In this document: positions 19,044-28,305 of the stretch, one piece after another
How the letters are laid out: every line of letters starts with the position of its first letter
How positions within the stretch are numbered: the stretch's first letter is position 1
Source of the DNA: WJMB01 sp964581465
Lineage (GTDB): Bacteria > RBG-13-66-14
NCBI GenBank assembly: GCA_964581465.1
Contig: CAZOOP010000013.1
Location: 1 to 64,000 of the forward strand
Reading direction: 5' to 3'
DNA: 64,000 bases
Translations under genes and position numbers: made by a program
The notes under the pieces: generated by a model
What the model saw: the letters and a program-made list of their open reading frames with translations, nothing else
Told to the model about the DNA's origin: nothing
Databases searched by the model: none

Positions 19044-19895
19044 CTAGTCCCAGTTGATGTTGATGCTGATCCCGCCTTCGTCGTCGTCATCGCCGCCGTC
19101 GTCATCGAGATCGGCGGCGACCACGGCGGCCGTGGCGCCCACGACGCCCACGGCGCCGACGATGATCCAGGGGAAGCCCCCGGCGGCCGAGGTGCCGGCG
19201 GCGGCGCCACCGGTCTGAGCTCCTTCGGTCAGGGTGGTCAGCGCGCCGTCGGCGGCTCCGGAGAGGGCCACGCCGGGCAGGCTGAGCAGTCCGCCGGCCC
19301 AGCTCTCCAGGGCGGCGATCTCGACGGCGGTCAAGGCGACGGGCTCGGCCAGGGCGCCCTCGACGGGGACCACGGTCTTGGTCGACTCGGTGAGAGTCAC
19401 CGCCTCGCCGGTCGTCGTCTGCGTAGCCTCGACCTCGCCGTGGAGCACTTGGTAGGTGGTGGTTCCGTCCTCGGCCACCTCGGCGGCGAAGAGCGTCCCT
19501 CGCACCGAACCCGAGGCGCTGCGCGAGGAGACGCGGAAGCCCGCGCCGTCGTCGGCGGCGCCGTTGATGGCCGCCAGCACCCCGCCGTAGTAGGTGTCGA
19601 TGTCGTAGCTAGAGGTGGTGGTGGCCAGGCGCACCCGGCTGTTGGAGCGGATGCGCACCCGCTGCCCCGTGCCCAGGCTGATCTCGACGCTGGAGTTGCG
19701 CGTAGCCTCGATGACATCGTCCTCGTGGACGTCGTCGCCCTTGTCCAGCTTGTCGGTTTCGCCGTCCCGGGTGACGGTCACCCGGCCGACGACCTCGACG
19801 ACCTCGCCCAGGCGGCGGCCGAGGCCGAAGGAGGCCGGGGCCAACGCCAGGGCGAGCAGGATAATGAGGGGAAGAGTAATCGACCTAGTTTTCAT
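19044..19895 (-). CDS. Exported FecR-domain protein
   Basis: 283 residues from ATG 19895, preceded by GGAGG six bases upstream; an upstream in-frame start at 20018 has no ribosome site and would bury the signal peptide MKTRSITLPLIILLALALAP. Residues 25-150 match the FecR periplasmic domain: GEVVEVVGRVTVTRDGETDK, DDVIEATRNSSVEISLGTGQ, VRIRSNSRVRL and GSVRGTLFAAEV. A Gly/Ala-rich hydrophobic segment near residues 230-260 could span a membrane, and a very acidic tail (DLDDDGGDDDDEGG) follows. No sigma/anti-sigma pair is nearby, so this is probably one of the many stand-alone FecR proteins of the envelope rather than an iron-signalling protein. Confidence 0.8.
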   Translation of the reverse strand: MKTRSITLPLIILLALALAPASFGLGRRLGEVVEVVGRVTVTRDGETDKLDKGDDVHEDDVIEATRNSSVEISLGTGQRVRIRSNSRVRLATTTSSYDIDTYYGGVLAAINGAADDGAGFRVSSRSASGSVRGTLFAAEVAEDGTTTYQVLHGEVEATQTTTGEAVTLTESTKTVVPVEGALAEPVALTAVEIAALESWAGGLLSLPGVALSGAADGALTTLTEGAQTGGAAAGTSAAGGFPWIIVGAVGVVGATAAVVAADLDDDGGDDDDEGGISININWD

Positions 19896-20007
19896 CGTGC
19901 CTCCGTTCGGGCGGTTCGGCGATCGGTTCGGCCCTCGGCTGAACCACCGCGGTTTGCAAAGAATGGGGCTGCCTGAATAACGGACGAATTGCAATTGTGC
20001 CCTGATT

Positions 20008-20033
20008 GGCCTGTTCATCCAGGGGTGATTATC
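20008..20033 (+). repeat. Solo MITE-1 right terminus
   Basis: CTGTTCA-N7-GTGATTATC at 20010-20031 fits the MITE-1 right-end pattern. No remaining element was found beside it. 20034-20691 shows no gene and no other repeat that I could place. Confidence 0.4.
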
Positions 20034-20691
20034 TCAGAATGAACCGTATTCCTAAGCTAACGGTCAAAGATCAGCTTGGTGATCGACCACGCTCGGCTCT
20101 TGGTGGATCGGGGCATGCGGCAACTGTCCAGCCTGATGCTCCGTCAAGCGACACCTCGGTAAAACATCGGTGGCAAGTCTTCGGTCGTTACTGACGCTTC
20201 TCGGCCTGGAGAGCAATCCGGGAAAGCCCCGAGCGGGAACGCGTTTTGAGAGCAGCCTTTCCGACAGGAGCCATTCAGGAGTTGTTGAGACGGGTAGCCA
20301 CCGGCTGTCCCCCGGGAGCCCCTGATCTCCATCTCCTTTATTGCGCGCCGTTTATCGCCCACCCGCGATACACCATCGATACACCGTCGTGCAGCGCCCG
20401 GTTGAAGTCGCCCCGTTTATTGCCATTGTCTTATTGAACAATTAAAGTATATCACCTTCGGGGCGCTCTGACCAGCTTCGGCTGTGCTTGACGACCCGCG
20501 GAGCCGCTGATATAGTTTACTGGTAGATAAACGTCCTAGTTGAATGATTAATGATTACTTAAGCTCCGGCCTCCGTGTCGCCGCGGTTGGTTCATCGGTT
20601 CACAGCTGTTTGAAGCAGACCGCAAAACGTGGCTATTCGGGGGAATCGCCGGCGACAGCGGACCCGCTCGCTGATATATTTAAAAGCGCCA

Positions 20692-21427
20692 GGGATCGCA
20701 GACCCTTTTCGGACCTGATCGTCATTGTATCCTGTTGATAATAGAGATGATAATTAACGGATGCAAAACACACGACCATACACACGGCCATACACAAGAG
20801 CATGGACCAGCCAACTCCAACTCGAAACACCACCCCACCTCGAAAAACGCTGCTGATACGCGGCTTTGCCAAATGATGCCTGGCCCGCCAACTCAACCTC
20901 ACGACGCCTGCTAGTCATATGTACATGATAATAGCACGCTTAGGGCAGATGCGCCATCATCGATGCTCGTTGCGCCAGGCAGTTGACAATGGAGCTGCCT
21001 GACGTCTCTACCTGGGAATGTGAAAACCCACGTGCCTGCCTCAAGCGGCTCACTCGATGTGCGCGCCTGATTGCCTGCTGACCGCATGTCTCTGAACGTT
21101 ATCCAGTGCCACTTGGTCCGTGACAGTTAAGTGATCCCTTAACGGATGCCAGTCACAGAACGGTCAGCCTGTATATGGCGGCGTAGATGGGCCTGACCCC
21201 TAGCTATCCCTAGCTATACCTAGCGATCGATAGCTATCCTAGATATCAGCGGACCTGTATCCGCCCTGACAGCGAATTGCCCCTAACGCATAAGTGCCAT
21301 AATAACAAGTAATAAGGGAATGCCAAATGAACGTTTGCTCATAAACAGGCATTTCCGGGATGCCAATACCGGCCCGGCAGGTTGATCCCCATCAGCCCGA
21401 TTTAGCCCGAACACATTTCATGATGCC
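20692..21427 (-). repeat. MITE-2 ends with about 490 bp between them
   Basis: The outer end GGGATCGCAGACCCTTTTCG and CTGATCGTCATTGTATCCTG lies at 20692-20760. The other half, with GTGCCATAATAACAAGTAAT and a final CGAACACATTTCATGATGCC, lies at about 21245-21427. Either one element was split by inserted DNA, or two partial copies lie close together. 20760-21200 is non-coding and unexplained. Confidence 0.45.
21201..21240. repeat. 10-bp tandem repeat, four units
   Basis: TAGCTATCCC, TAGCTATACC, TAGCGATCGA, TAGCTATCCT in direct succession. Confidence 0.8.
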
Positions 21428-21538
21428 TTCCCGTATTAACTCGTTCAGAAGCGGGTGAACCCCGATCGATACACTGAGGCCATTCCCGTGGAGCACCAGT
21501 AGGCAGCGGAGTCTTAAACATCACCCCGCGAGGCCGCC

Positions 21539-22432
21539 GTGTCGCTGATCAGCCCCCAGGTTCAGACCCTAATCGACGCGGCCCTGGCCGAAGACCGCCC
21601 TTCGGCGGACTACACCACCCTGGCGACGGTCCCGGCGGACCGCCATGCCGAGGGTGTGATCGTCGCCCGTCAGGCCCTGCGCCTCTGCGGCGTGGCGGTC
21701 GTCGCGGCCGTCTTCGAGCGCGGCGGGGGAGCAATCGAATACGCACCCGGGGCCGCCGATGGTGACGACCTGGAGGCCGGCGCGGTCATCGCCCGGATCG
21801 CCGGACCGGCGCGGGAGCTGCTCAGCCTGGAGCGTCCGGCGCTCAACTTCCTTGGCCGGCTCTGCGGCGTGGCCACCCGGGCCCGGGACTGGACCGGGGA
21901 GCTGCGGCGGGCCTGGGAGGCCCTGCCCGTCGCCGCGCGCCCGCCGTTGCCGCCGCGCCTGGTCGACACCCGCAAGACCATCCCCGGCTGGCGCGAACTG
22001 GACAAGTACGCCGTGCGCACCGGCGGGGCGGGCAACCACCGTCACGACCTGGCCGGAGGCGTGCTGATCAAGGACAACCACCTGATCGCCGCCGGCGGGG
22101 TGGAGGCGGCTCTGCTCGCGGCGCGCGAGATAGCCCCCCACGGACTGCGCCTGGAGATCGAGGTCACAAGCTTGGAGCAGCTCCAGGAGGCCCTGGCCGC
22201 CGGGGCCGAGGCCTGCCTGCTCGATAATATGGAGGGTGACGAGCTGGCCGACGCCGTCGCCCGCTGCCGCGAGGCCGACGTAATCAGCGAGGTCTCCGGC
22301 GGGGTGGGCTTCGCCGAGTTGGCAGCCCTGGCCGCCCTGGGTCCCGACGTGATCTCCTCGGGTGCGCTGACCCACTCGGCCCCTTGCGCCGACATCGCCC
22401 TCGACTTCACCCGTTCCTGGAAGACCGCATAG
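21539..22432 (+). CDS. nadC: Nicotinate-nucleotide pyrophosphorylase (carboxylating)
   Basis: 297 residues. It converts quinolinate and PRPP to nicotinate mononucleotide in de novo NAD synthesis. The start is GTG at 21539 with GAGG upstream. Recognisable blocks are LSLERPALNFLGRLCGVATR, RLVDTRKTIPGWRELDKYAV, RTGGAGNHRHDLAGGVLIKD plus NHL, LEIEVTSLEQLQEALAAGAE, LLDNME, and EVSGGVGFAELAALAALGPD, the usual order from PRPP site to C-terminus. nadA and nadB are not in the window. It begins the tightly packed nadC / AAA+ / birA unit; nadC-birA pairing is common in other bacteria. Confidence 0.95.
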   Translation: MSLISPQVQTLIDAALAEDRPSADYTTLATVPADRHAEGVIVARQALRLCGVAVVAAVFERGGGAIEYAPGAADGDDLEAGAVIARIAGPARELLSLERPALNFLGRLCGVATRARDWTGELRRAWEALPVAARPPLPPRLVDTRKTIPGWRELDKYAVRTGGAGNHRHDLAGGVLIKDNHLIAAGGVEAALLAAREIAPHGLRLEIEVTSLEQLQEALAAGAEACLLDNMEGDELADAVARCREADVISEVSGGVGFAELAALAALGPDVISSGALTHSAPCADIALDFTRSWKTA

Positions 22433-22441
22433 CGAATCGGG

Positions 22442-25400
22442 GTGTTCATGGACCAGTTCCTGCCCGACCTCCACCTGATCTGGCGTCCTGTCGAGTTCGC
22501 CAGTGTGGGCGGCATCGACGCCCTCTACAAGGAGTACCGCCGCTTGATCAAGACCGGCGGTCACGCCTGGTGGACCCAGCGGCTCTCGCTCACTTACGTG
22601 CGCCTGCTGGATCAGGTCATCGAGGATAAGGGACCCGTCTACCTGTATCCCGTCGAGGACCCCCGCGAGGCCGGCAACCAGGTCTTCAAGCTCCGCGCGC
22701 GTATCGACGGCGTTCTCTACAACCCCGACGGCTCCTTCGTCCCCCAGCCCGACGACAACCTGCCTTACCGTCGTGAAGGCGGTGACCGCATCTACTCGGC
22801 CTGTTGGGTACGCCTGGTCTCGATGGAGGTCATTCCCTTCGAGGAGCTGCCCGAGCCCACAGATTACGTCGTGCTGCCCTACGGCGACGACGTTGTCGAG
22901 GCCCTGGGCGGCAAGTTCTCCAAGGGCTTCATCCTCCCCACGGACCAATACTCCCAGTTCAAGAAGACCAGCCTGGCCCAGCGCCTGGAGGCCCTGGAAA
23001 GGGTGGCCGAGAACGTGGCCGCCGAGAAGCCCATGGTGACCAAGCTCCATGACTTCGAGAAGCGGATCGCCGAGACCGTGGCCCGCGACGCCGCCGCCGG
23101 CGAGTCGGTCTTCGATGTGGCCGGCGAGCCCGGCCTCAGCGTGCACCTGCGCGAGGAGCGGGCCGAGCGGATAACGTCCGGCACAACAAGCGGCGAGCAC
23201 GAGCTGCGCCTGGACACCGACGATGACTCGCTGATTATCGGCGCCCCGGGGCTGGAGTTGGACCGCGACGAGGAACGGCGCAGCTACGGCGAGGTCAGCC
23301 TGGATCTCTCCCAGGGCGGGCGCGTCGTATCCGAGCGCAACGTAGACACCTTCAAGCTGGACCGCGAGCTGACCGACCTCGAGGAGGACGGCGGCCTAAG
23401 CCGTGAGGATCGTCAGCTCATCGAGCTGGGCATCGACTGGGACGTGCTGCACCGTATGCGGCGCAAGCTGGCCCGCTACGATGATTCGGGCCTCGAGCGT
23501 CCCAGCGGTGAGAGTGCCGTCATCGACAGCACCCGGCGCACGGTGGCGGAGTTCGATTCCAGCGAGGATGAGGAAGCCGCCGTCGTTGAAGACACCAAGC
23601 CGACAACGCCCACCGAGGACCTGCCACCCGTCGAGCCCGTGCCCGAGTTTGGCGGCGAGGCCGTCGGCGAGGACTTGGAAGAAGAGGAGCCATCCAAGGC
23701 CTCCCTGCCCACCCCCGAGGACATCGCCCGGGCGCTCAGCGAGCGCGGCCCAAGACGCGAATCCCGTCCCGAGGCGGAGGAGAACGTTCCGGCCACCATT
23801 GAGCCACTGGAAACGCCGGAACCGAGCGTATCGAGCGAACCGATCAAACAGACGCCCCCCGAGGAGCCCTTCGAGCACATCTCGATCCTGGCCAACCTTA
23901 GAAACTCCAGCGAACGGAGCGAACCCGTCCGTCGACCCGAACCGGCTGAAGAAGCGCCCGTTGAGAAATCACCCCTCGAAGAAAAGCCTGGTGAAAAAGA
24001 CGAACGAATCGGCGCCCTGGCCTCGCTCCGCGAGGAACCGGTGAAAGAAGAGCCCAAGCCCGTTGCCGACAAACCGCCGACTGAGCGCGTCGAGGCCCTG
24101 GGCCGACTGCGTGAAAGCCCAACTCCGGACGCTCAACCATCCAAGACCGCCGAGACCACAGATGACTTCAACCGAGCCGTCGAAGAGGAGGTTGCCCGGC
24201 GCCTGGAGGCCCTGGGCCGCGTGCGCGAGGAGACGCCGCCGGAAGACAAACCGGCCGAGATCGCGGAAACAAAAGCCGAAGCGGACGCCGGGACGGACAG
24301 TGAAGAAGCCGTCCCAGCCGCACTGCGCGAGGTCCGGGAGCCGACCGAGGAATCCGCCGACGTCGACGCCGCACCAGCCGCCGAAGAGCCCTTCCGTCCC
24401 CTCGAGGAGCTGCTGGGTGACGAGGACGAGGACGCGCAGAGCCCACCGGAACCGGCGCTGACCTCGCGGGAGCTCGAAGAGCCTCTGGACGATGACGACG
24501 AAGCCTTCTCCTTCCCGGACCTGCCACCGCTGAAAGAAGAAGGCAAGCCGCGCTCGATCCCGACTGGCTCGGCCATGCCTCCGGGGCTCAACCTCTTCGC
24601 CGACGAGGAGCCCACGGATACCCCGCGGCCCCTGACGGAGTCCGGGGAGACCGAGAGCCTGCTGATCCCCACCGTCGACTCCCTGCTGCGCAACGCCGAG
24701 GCCCGGGATAGCCGGGAGAAAGCGACCCCGGAGCCCGCCGACGTCCCCCTGGCTCTGCCCCGCGAGGTGGCCTCGGGCATCCGCAAGATCCGTGAGCACC
24801 TGGTGATCGACTCCGAGCAGGTGGCCCACATCATCACCAACCTGCTGCTGGGCAAGCACGTCATCATCGGCGGACCGACGGGCTGCGGCAAGACCACCCT
24901 GGCACGGCTGATCCCCAGCCTGATCTGGAACATCTATCCGGAGATCGTCCAGGCCATGTCCTCCTGGGGCGCCGGTGATCTGCTCGGCCAGGTCTACCCC
25001 CTGCCCGACGGCGGCTCCGCCGTCTCCGGCATCCTGACCCGGACCATCCTCAAGAACTACCAGTCCCAGAGCCGGGGCTACAGCCGCGCCCCCTTCCGCG
25101 CCCCCAACGGCGCCCAGTACGAGGGGGTCTGGTTGGTCCTCGACGAGCTGGACAACAGCGACTGGACGGCGCTGATCAGCGACTTCCTTGCCGCCAGCGA
25201 CGCCGACAGCCTGCGCATCCCCGTGGTCAGCTCGCCGGGCGAGCACGTCAAGATCCCCCTGCCCCGGGACTTCCGCCTGCTGGCCACCTTCAACGACCCC
25301 GACGGACCCCGCCGCCTGGAGAAGCTGTCCCAGTCCACCCGTCGCCGCCTGGCCTTCGTCGAGCTCCACTCGCCCTCCGACGAGGCGGCAGAGCGAAAGG

Positions 25401-26029
25401 CCGTGCGCCGCAACGTCCAGTCCACAGTCTACGAGCAGCTCGGTCTGGCAACCCGGGCCAGCGACCTCGGCGGCCAGATCGAGAACACCCTCTTCCGCTT
25501 CGTCCGCCTCACCCGCAGCTACCGCGACATCGGCACCGCCCCCTTGGTGACCATCCTGGCCGACGTCCAGGTCGAGACCCAGATGGGGTTGGAGGCTTGG
25601 AAGACCCTGGACGAGGCGATCTCGACCAACATCATCCCACTGCTGGGCGGCCTCGAGTCCGGTGTGCTGCGGATCATCGGCAACCTGGCCGCCAACACCC
25701 CGGAGCGCATCCACGCCTATCTGGCCAGTAACCTCCCCAAGCGCTACGCCGACGAGGGTTTCCGCCAACAACTCCAGAGCTATCTCGAGTTCCTGCTGCG
25801 CACCAGCCGCTATCGCCGCGACGACCTCCACGAGGACATCGAGGAGCTGGTAGAGCTCGTCTCCACCGGCATCCCCCAGGGCGAGGTCCAGACTTTGGTC
25901 CGCGCCCTGGAGCTGCGTGAGGGCAATTTGGGCTCCACCCTGCTGCCCGCCGTGAAGCTGGGTTCGACCCTCTTCGAGACCATCCGTGGTCTGACCAGAC
26001 TGATCAACGTCGCCCAGGGAAGACGCTAG
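22442..26029 (+). CDS. McrB-like AAA+ ATPase with PUA/EVE-like N-terminus and long acidic linker
   Basis: 1195 residues (GTG 22442; ATG 22448 is nearly as likely). Three parts are visible. Residues 1-160 show a PUA/EVE-like pattern: VYLYPVEDPREAGNQVFKLR, then CWVRLVSMEVIPFEELPEP, which parallels the EVE order (GD-V-x-x-Y...V...W-V-V...L). Residues about 250-770 are an acidic, Pro/Glu-rich, probably disordered linker carrying repeated ALxxLRE motifs. From 775 to the end there is an AAA+ module of the AAA_5/McrB-MoxR type: Walker A GGPTGCGKTT (810-819), Walker B VWLVLDELDNSDW (about 896), sensor LLATFND (about 946), and a helical C-terminus. No McrC-type nuclease is near. It lies 9 bp after nadC and 6 bp before birA. 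A modified-base or RNA-linked role is a guess; the ATPase call is firm. Confidence 0.8.
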   Translation: MFMDQFLPDLHLIWRPVEFASVGGIDALYKEYRRLIKTGGHAWWTQRLSLTYVRLLDQVIEDKGPVYLYPVEDPREAGNQVFKLRARIDGVLYNPDGSFVPQPDDNLPYRREGGDRIYSACWVRLVSMEVIPFEELPEPTDYVVLPYGDDVVEALGGKFSKGFILPTDQYSQFKKTSLAQRLEALERVAENVAAEKPMVTKLHDFEKRIAETVARDAAAGESVFDVAGEPGLSVHLREERAERITSGTTSGEHELRLDTDDDSLIIGAPGLELDRDEERRSYGEVSLDLSQGGRVVSERNVDTFKLDRELTDLEEDGGLSREDRQLIELGIDWDVLHRMRRKLARYDDSGLERPSGESAVIDSTRRTVAEFDSSEDEEAAVVEDTKPTTPTEDLPPVEPVPEFGGEAVGEDLEEEEPSKASLPTPEDIARALSERGPRRESRPEAEENVPATIEPLETPEPSVSSEPIKQTPPEEPFEHISILANLRNSSERSEPVRRPEPAEEAPVEKSPLEEKPGEKDERIGALASLREEPVKEEPKPVADKPPTERVEALGRLRESPTPDAQPSKTAETTDDFNRAVEEEVARRLEALGRVREETPPEDKPAEIAETKAEADAGTDSEEAVPAALREVREPTEESADVDAAPAAEEPFRPLEELLGDEDEDAQSPPEPALTSRELEEPLDDDDEAFSFPDLPPLKEEGKPRSIPTGSAMPPGLNLFADEEPTDTPRPLTESGETESLLIPTVDSLLRNAEARDSREKATPEPADVPLALPREVASGIRKIREHLVIDSEQVAHIITNLLLGKHVIIGGPTGCGKTTLARLIPSLIWNIYPEIVQAMSSWGAGDLLGQVYPLPDGGSAVSGILTRTILKNYQSQSRGYSRAPFRAPNGAQYEGVWLVLDELDNSDWTALISDFLAASDADSLRIPVVSSPGEHVKIPLPRDFRLLATFNDPDGPRRLEKLSQSTRRRLAFVELHSPSDEAAERKAVRRNVQSTVYEQLGLATRASDLGGQIENTLFRFVRLTRSYRDIGTAPLVTILADVQVETQMGLEAWKTLDEAISTNIIPLLGGLESGVLRIIGNLAANTPERIHAYLASNLPKRYADEGFRQQLQSYLEFLLRTSRYRRDDLHEDIEELVELVSTGIPQGEVQTLVRALELREGNLGSTLLPAVKLGSTLFETIRGLTRLINVAQGRR

Positions 26030-26035
26030 GAGATC

Positions 26036-26641
26036 ATGGCCATTCGCTGGCGTATCGAACGCTACGAGAACCTGCCCTCCACCAACGACATCGCCCGCCG
26101 CGTCGGGCGGGCGGGGGCGCCGGAGGGACTGGTCGTAGTCGCCCGCAGCCAGCGGAGCGGTCGCGGTCGCCGCGGCGACGCCTGGTACAGCCCCCTGGGT
26201 GGCCTGTGGTTCAGTCTCCTGCTGCGTCCTGACCTGCCCGCCGTCGAGAACGACCTCTACGCCCAGTACGCCGCCGTGGCCCTCTATGAACCCCTCGCCA
26301 GGCACCTGAACGTCCAGATCAAGCCCCCCAACGACCTCTACTGCTGCGGGCGAAAGTTCGCCGGGATTCTCGTCGAAACCGAGGTGCGGGGCTCGAAGAG
26401 CTCCTTCGCGGTCATCGGCATCGGCGTCAACGTCAACTTCGACCGCCGCCAACTCCCCGATGACGTGCAGCATCGCGCCACAACCATGTTCACCGAGTCC
26501 GGCCGCGTCTTCGCCCTCGAGAAGCTGCTCGACGAGCTGCTGGATTCCCTGGCCGAGCACTACGAGCTGCTGCTCCGCGATCCCCTGGAAATCCGCGACG
26601 AATACCTGGCCCTGGTCGCCGCCAACCACGAACCGCTGTAA
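26036..26641 (+). CDS. birA: Biotin--protein ligase, short form
   Basis: 201 residues, lacking both the N-terminal DNA-binding domain of bifunctional BirA and most of the C-terminal SH3-like domain (usual monofunctional length about 230-270). Motifs are STNDIARRV, the adenylate loop GRGRRGDAW, LWFSLLLRP, KPPNDLY (normally KWPNDL) and KFAGILVET, then VIGIGVNVNF. It activates biotin with ATP and transfers it to a carrier lysine, for example on acetyl-CoA or other acyl-CoA carboxylases; no carrier is in the window. The Trp-to-Pro change in KWPND is odd. A terminator follows at 26700, closing the operon. Confidence 0.88.
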   Translation: MAIRWRIERYENLPSTNDIARRVGRAGAPEGLVVVARSQRSGRGRRGDAWYSPLGGLWFSLLLRPDLPAVENDLYAQYAAVALYEPLARHLNVQIKPPNDLYCCGRKFAGILVETEVRGSKSSFAVIGIGVNVNFDRRQLPDDVQHRATTMFTESGRVFALEKLLDELLDSLAEHYELLLRDPLEIRDEYLALVAANHEPL

Positions 26642-26699
26642 CGTCCGCCTCCCTTCGAGTCTCCCCATCCCGACTGAGCGCTCCAAACCACCGCCGGTT

Positions 26700-26723
26700 G
26701 CCGGTCAGCATCCGGCTGTTTTT
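26700..26723 (+). terminator. Intrinsic terminator after birA
   Basis: GCCGG-TCAGCAT-CCGGC followed by TGTTTTT, 59 bp after the birA stop. The stem is short but the T tract is good. Confidence 0.6.
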
Positions 26724-26830
26724 GTATATCAATACACGGCTTACGATACGGGTCGGTCAGCCGGCTACACAGTTCAGCATCGCCGACTAATTGATAATGA
26801 TCCACGGCAGCATCGCACTGTATGCTGATA

Positions 26831-27170
26831 GGGATTATCGCATGGAACTAAACCGACATCGGGAAAACAAAGATGGACATTTAAAACAGTAGTGCCGACA
26901 ATCATCTCACGCAAAAGATCAACTCGAAGAATCATGAGTTTTTATATAAATAACCTAAGTTATTTATTAATAAGCAGCTAGCTTGATTGTGTCCGTGAAA
27001 CCCAGGATGTGAATCAGGAGCCGCGGCTTCCCGATTCTCAGCATCCAAATTGTCAAAGCCTGTTTACCCACCACAAATCAACTCCGCCATGAACGGAACA
27101 TCAGGCTATAAGTGGTATAATTTCTAGTCGTTAGCAATATACATCTCTGACAAGAACGCTTGCTAACCTG
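26831..27170 (+). repeat. MITE-1, decayed full-length copy
   Basis: Left end GGGATTATCGCATGGAACTA plus AACCGAC. Internal GATGTGAATCAGGAGCCGCG and CTTCCCGATTCTCAGCATCC. Right end about CTTGCTAACCTG. About 340 bp. 27171-27488 has no gene; a methionine at 27184 in frame with hpt is spurious. Confidence 0.55.
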
Positions 27171-27488
27171 ATAAGCGGATCAGTTGACCCCAGTTGGGCG
27201 CCTTACCCCTCATAACTGCGAACAGCCGCTCTATCCTTCTCAGGACGCTTGCGGCCCAATTGCGCAGCGTGGTTTCCTAAACAGGCAACCGATCAACCAA
27301 CCCAAGCTGCCCGGATTAAGCAAAATCACGCCAAGTGAGTGTACATCATCCAGCACACTATCGAGACCTTACTCGACCGTACAGGTTTCGTACTCCTCAG
27401 GCACAGACCGCTTATACAATAGCGGCAGTCTGACGGCCATCGTTTACAACTCTTTGATACTCGTTCGCCTAACGAGCAATCAGCCGGC

Positions 27489-27692
27489 CCCATCGGCCCG
27501 CGCCACACCGCCGCCGGAGGACCACGAGGCTTTGGCACGTTTCTTGCAAACCCTTCGCTGTGCTTCGCGACTACCATTGGTTGTAGAGCCACGATACGCC
27601 GTGGGGCTTCGGGGAGGATTGCAAGAAACGTGCCAAAGCCGGGCCCGGGCGGGACTGCTTGCAACCGGTTGGTCTCCGGGTAGGCCGACGGG
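27489..27692. repeat. Nested double palindrome, copy 2
   Basis: Inner arms GGCTTTGGCACGTTTCTTGC (27528-27547) and its exact complement (27621-27640). Outer arms CCCCATCGGCC (27489-27499) and GGCCGACGGGG (27682-27692), one mismatch. Against copies 1 and 3 the inner arm has T for G at position 4, and the opposite arm has the matching A for C. It ends 91 bp before hpt. Confidence 0.75.
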
Positions 27693-27783
27693 GATGTGTG
27701 CCGCCGCGGGATCAGGCGAGGCGACCGCCGCACAGGTCGGCCGGTTTTGTTATTATCGGACGGACGCTTTCAAGGGGAAAACA

Positions 27784-28305
27784 ATGCGCATTCTGGTCAG
27801 CGAAAACAAAATCCAGCGACGTGTCGGCGAGTTGGCGGCGCTGATCAACCGCGACTACGCCGGTCGGCGCCTGCTGGTGCTTGGCATCCTCAAGGGCTCG
27901 CTGATCTTTTTGGCCGATCTGGTCCGCCGCATCCGGGTGCCGCTGCGCTACGAGGTGGTGGTGATCTCCAGCTACCGCGACGGCACGGAGCCCGGCGCGG
28001 TGGATTTCTACGGCGAACTGCCGGCGGCCGAGCCCGACGAGGCGATCCTCGTCGTCGAAGACATCATCGACACCGGGCAGACGATGAGCAAGCTGCGGCG
28101 CTGGCTGGACGCGCACTACAACCGCTCCGTCGGCCTGTGTGTGATGCTTGACAAGCAGGGCCGGCGCAACAACCAGGTCGAGCTGGACTACGTCGGTTTC
28201 ACCCTGGAGACCAACGACTTCCTGGTCGGCTACGGCCTCGACTACGCCGGCGGGATGCGCAACCTGCCCTTCATCGCCGCCCTGGACGAGGGTGAGACGG
28301 AATGA
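27784..28305 (+). CDS. hpt: Hypoxanthine phosphoribosyltransferase
   Basis: 173 residues from ATG 27784 with AAGGGG eight bases upstream. Salvages hypoxanthine (and guanine) with PRPP to IMP/GMP. Motifs are LGILKGSLIFLADLVRRI, the VISSYRDGT flexible loop, the PRPP loop VVEDIIDTGQTMSKL, and VGYGLDYAGGMRNLPFIA at the C-terminus, all in normal spacing. TATTAT at 27751-27756 may be its -10 box. It opens the hpt / methyltransferase / ftsH / folP series; hpt-ftsH-folP order is conserved in many bacteria. tilS, often the first gene of that series, is absent. Confidence 0.95.
   Translation: MRILVSENKIQRRVGELAALINRDYAGRRLLVLGILKGSLIFLADLVRRIRVPLRYEVVVISSYRDGTEPGAVDFYGELPAAEPDEAILVVEDIIDTGQTMSKLRRWLDAHYNRSVGLCVMLDKQGRRNNQVELDYVGFTLETNDFLVGYGLDYAGGMRNLPFIAALDEGETE

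Noticed and set aside
21201..21240. CRISPR-like array
   Set aside because: The units are 10 bp and contiguous, without spacers; no cas gene is present.
22442..26029. McrBC restriction system
   Set aside because: The ATPase is McrB-like, but no McrC nuclease or other defence gene lies near it, and the neighbours are metabolic.
23969..26686. 905-codon open frame on the minus strand opposite the AAA+ gene and birA
   Set aside because: Antisense shadow; both plus-strand proteins have recognisable motifs and the minus frame has none.
27184..27783. Upstream extension of hpt adding 200 residues
   Set aside because: The extra part crosses a nested palindrome and repeat DNA and has no similarity to any domain; ATG 27784 has a proper ribosome site.
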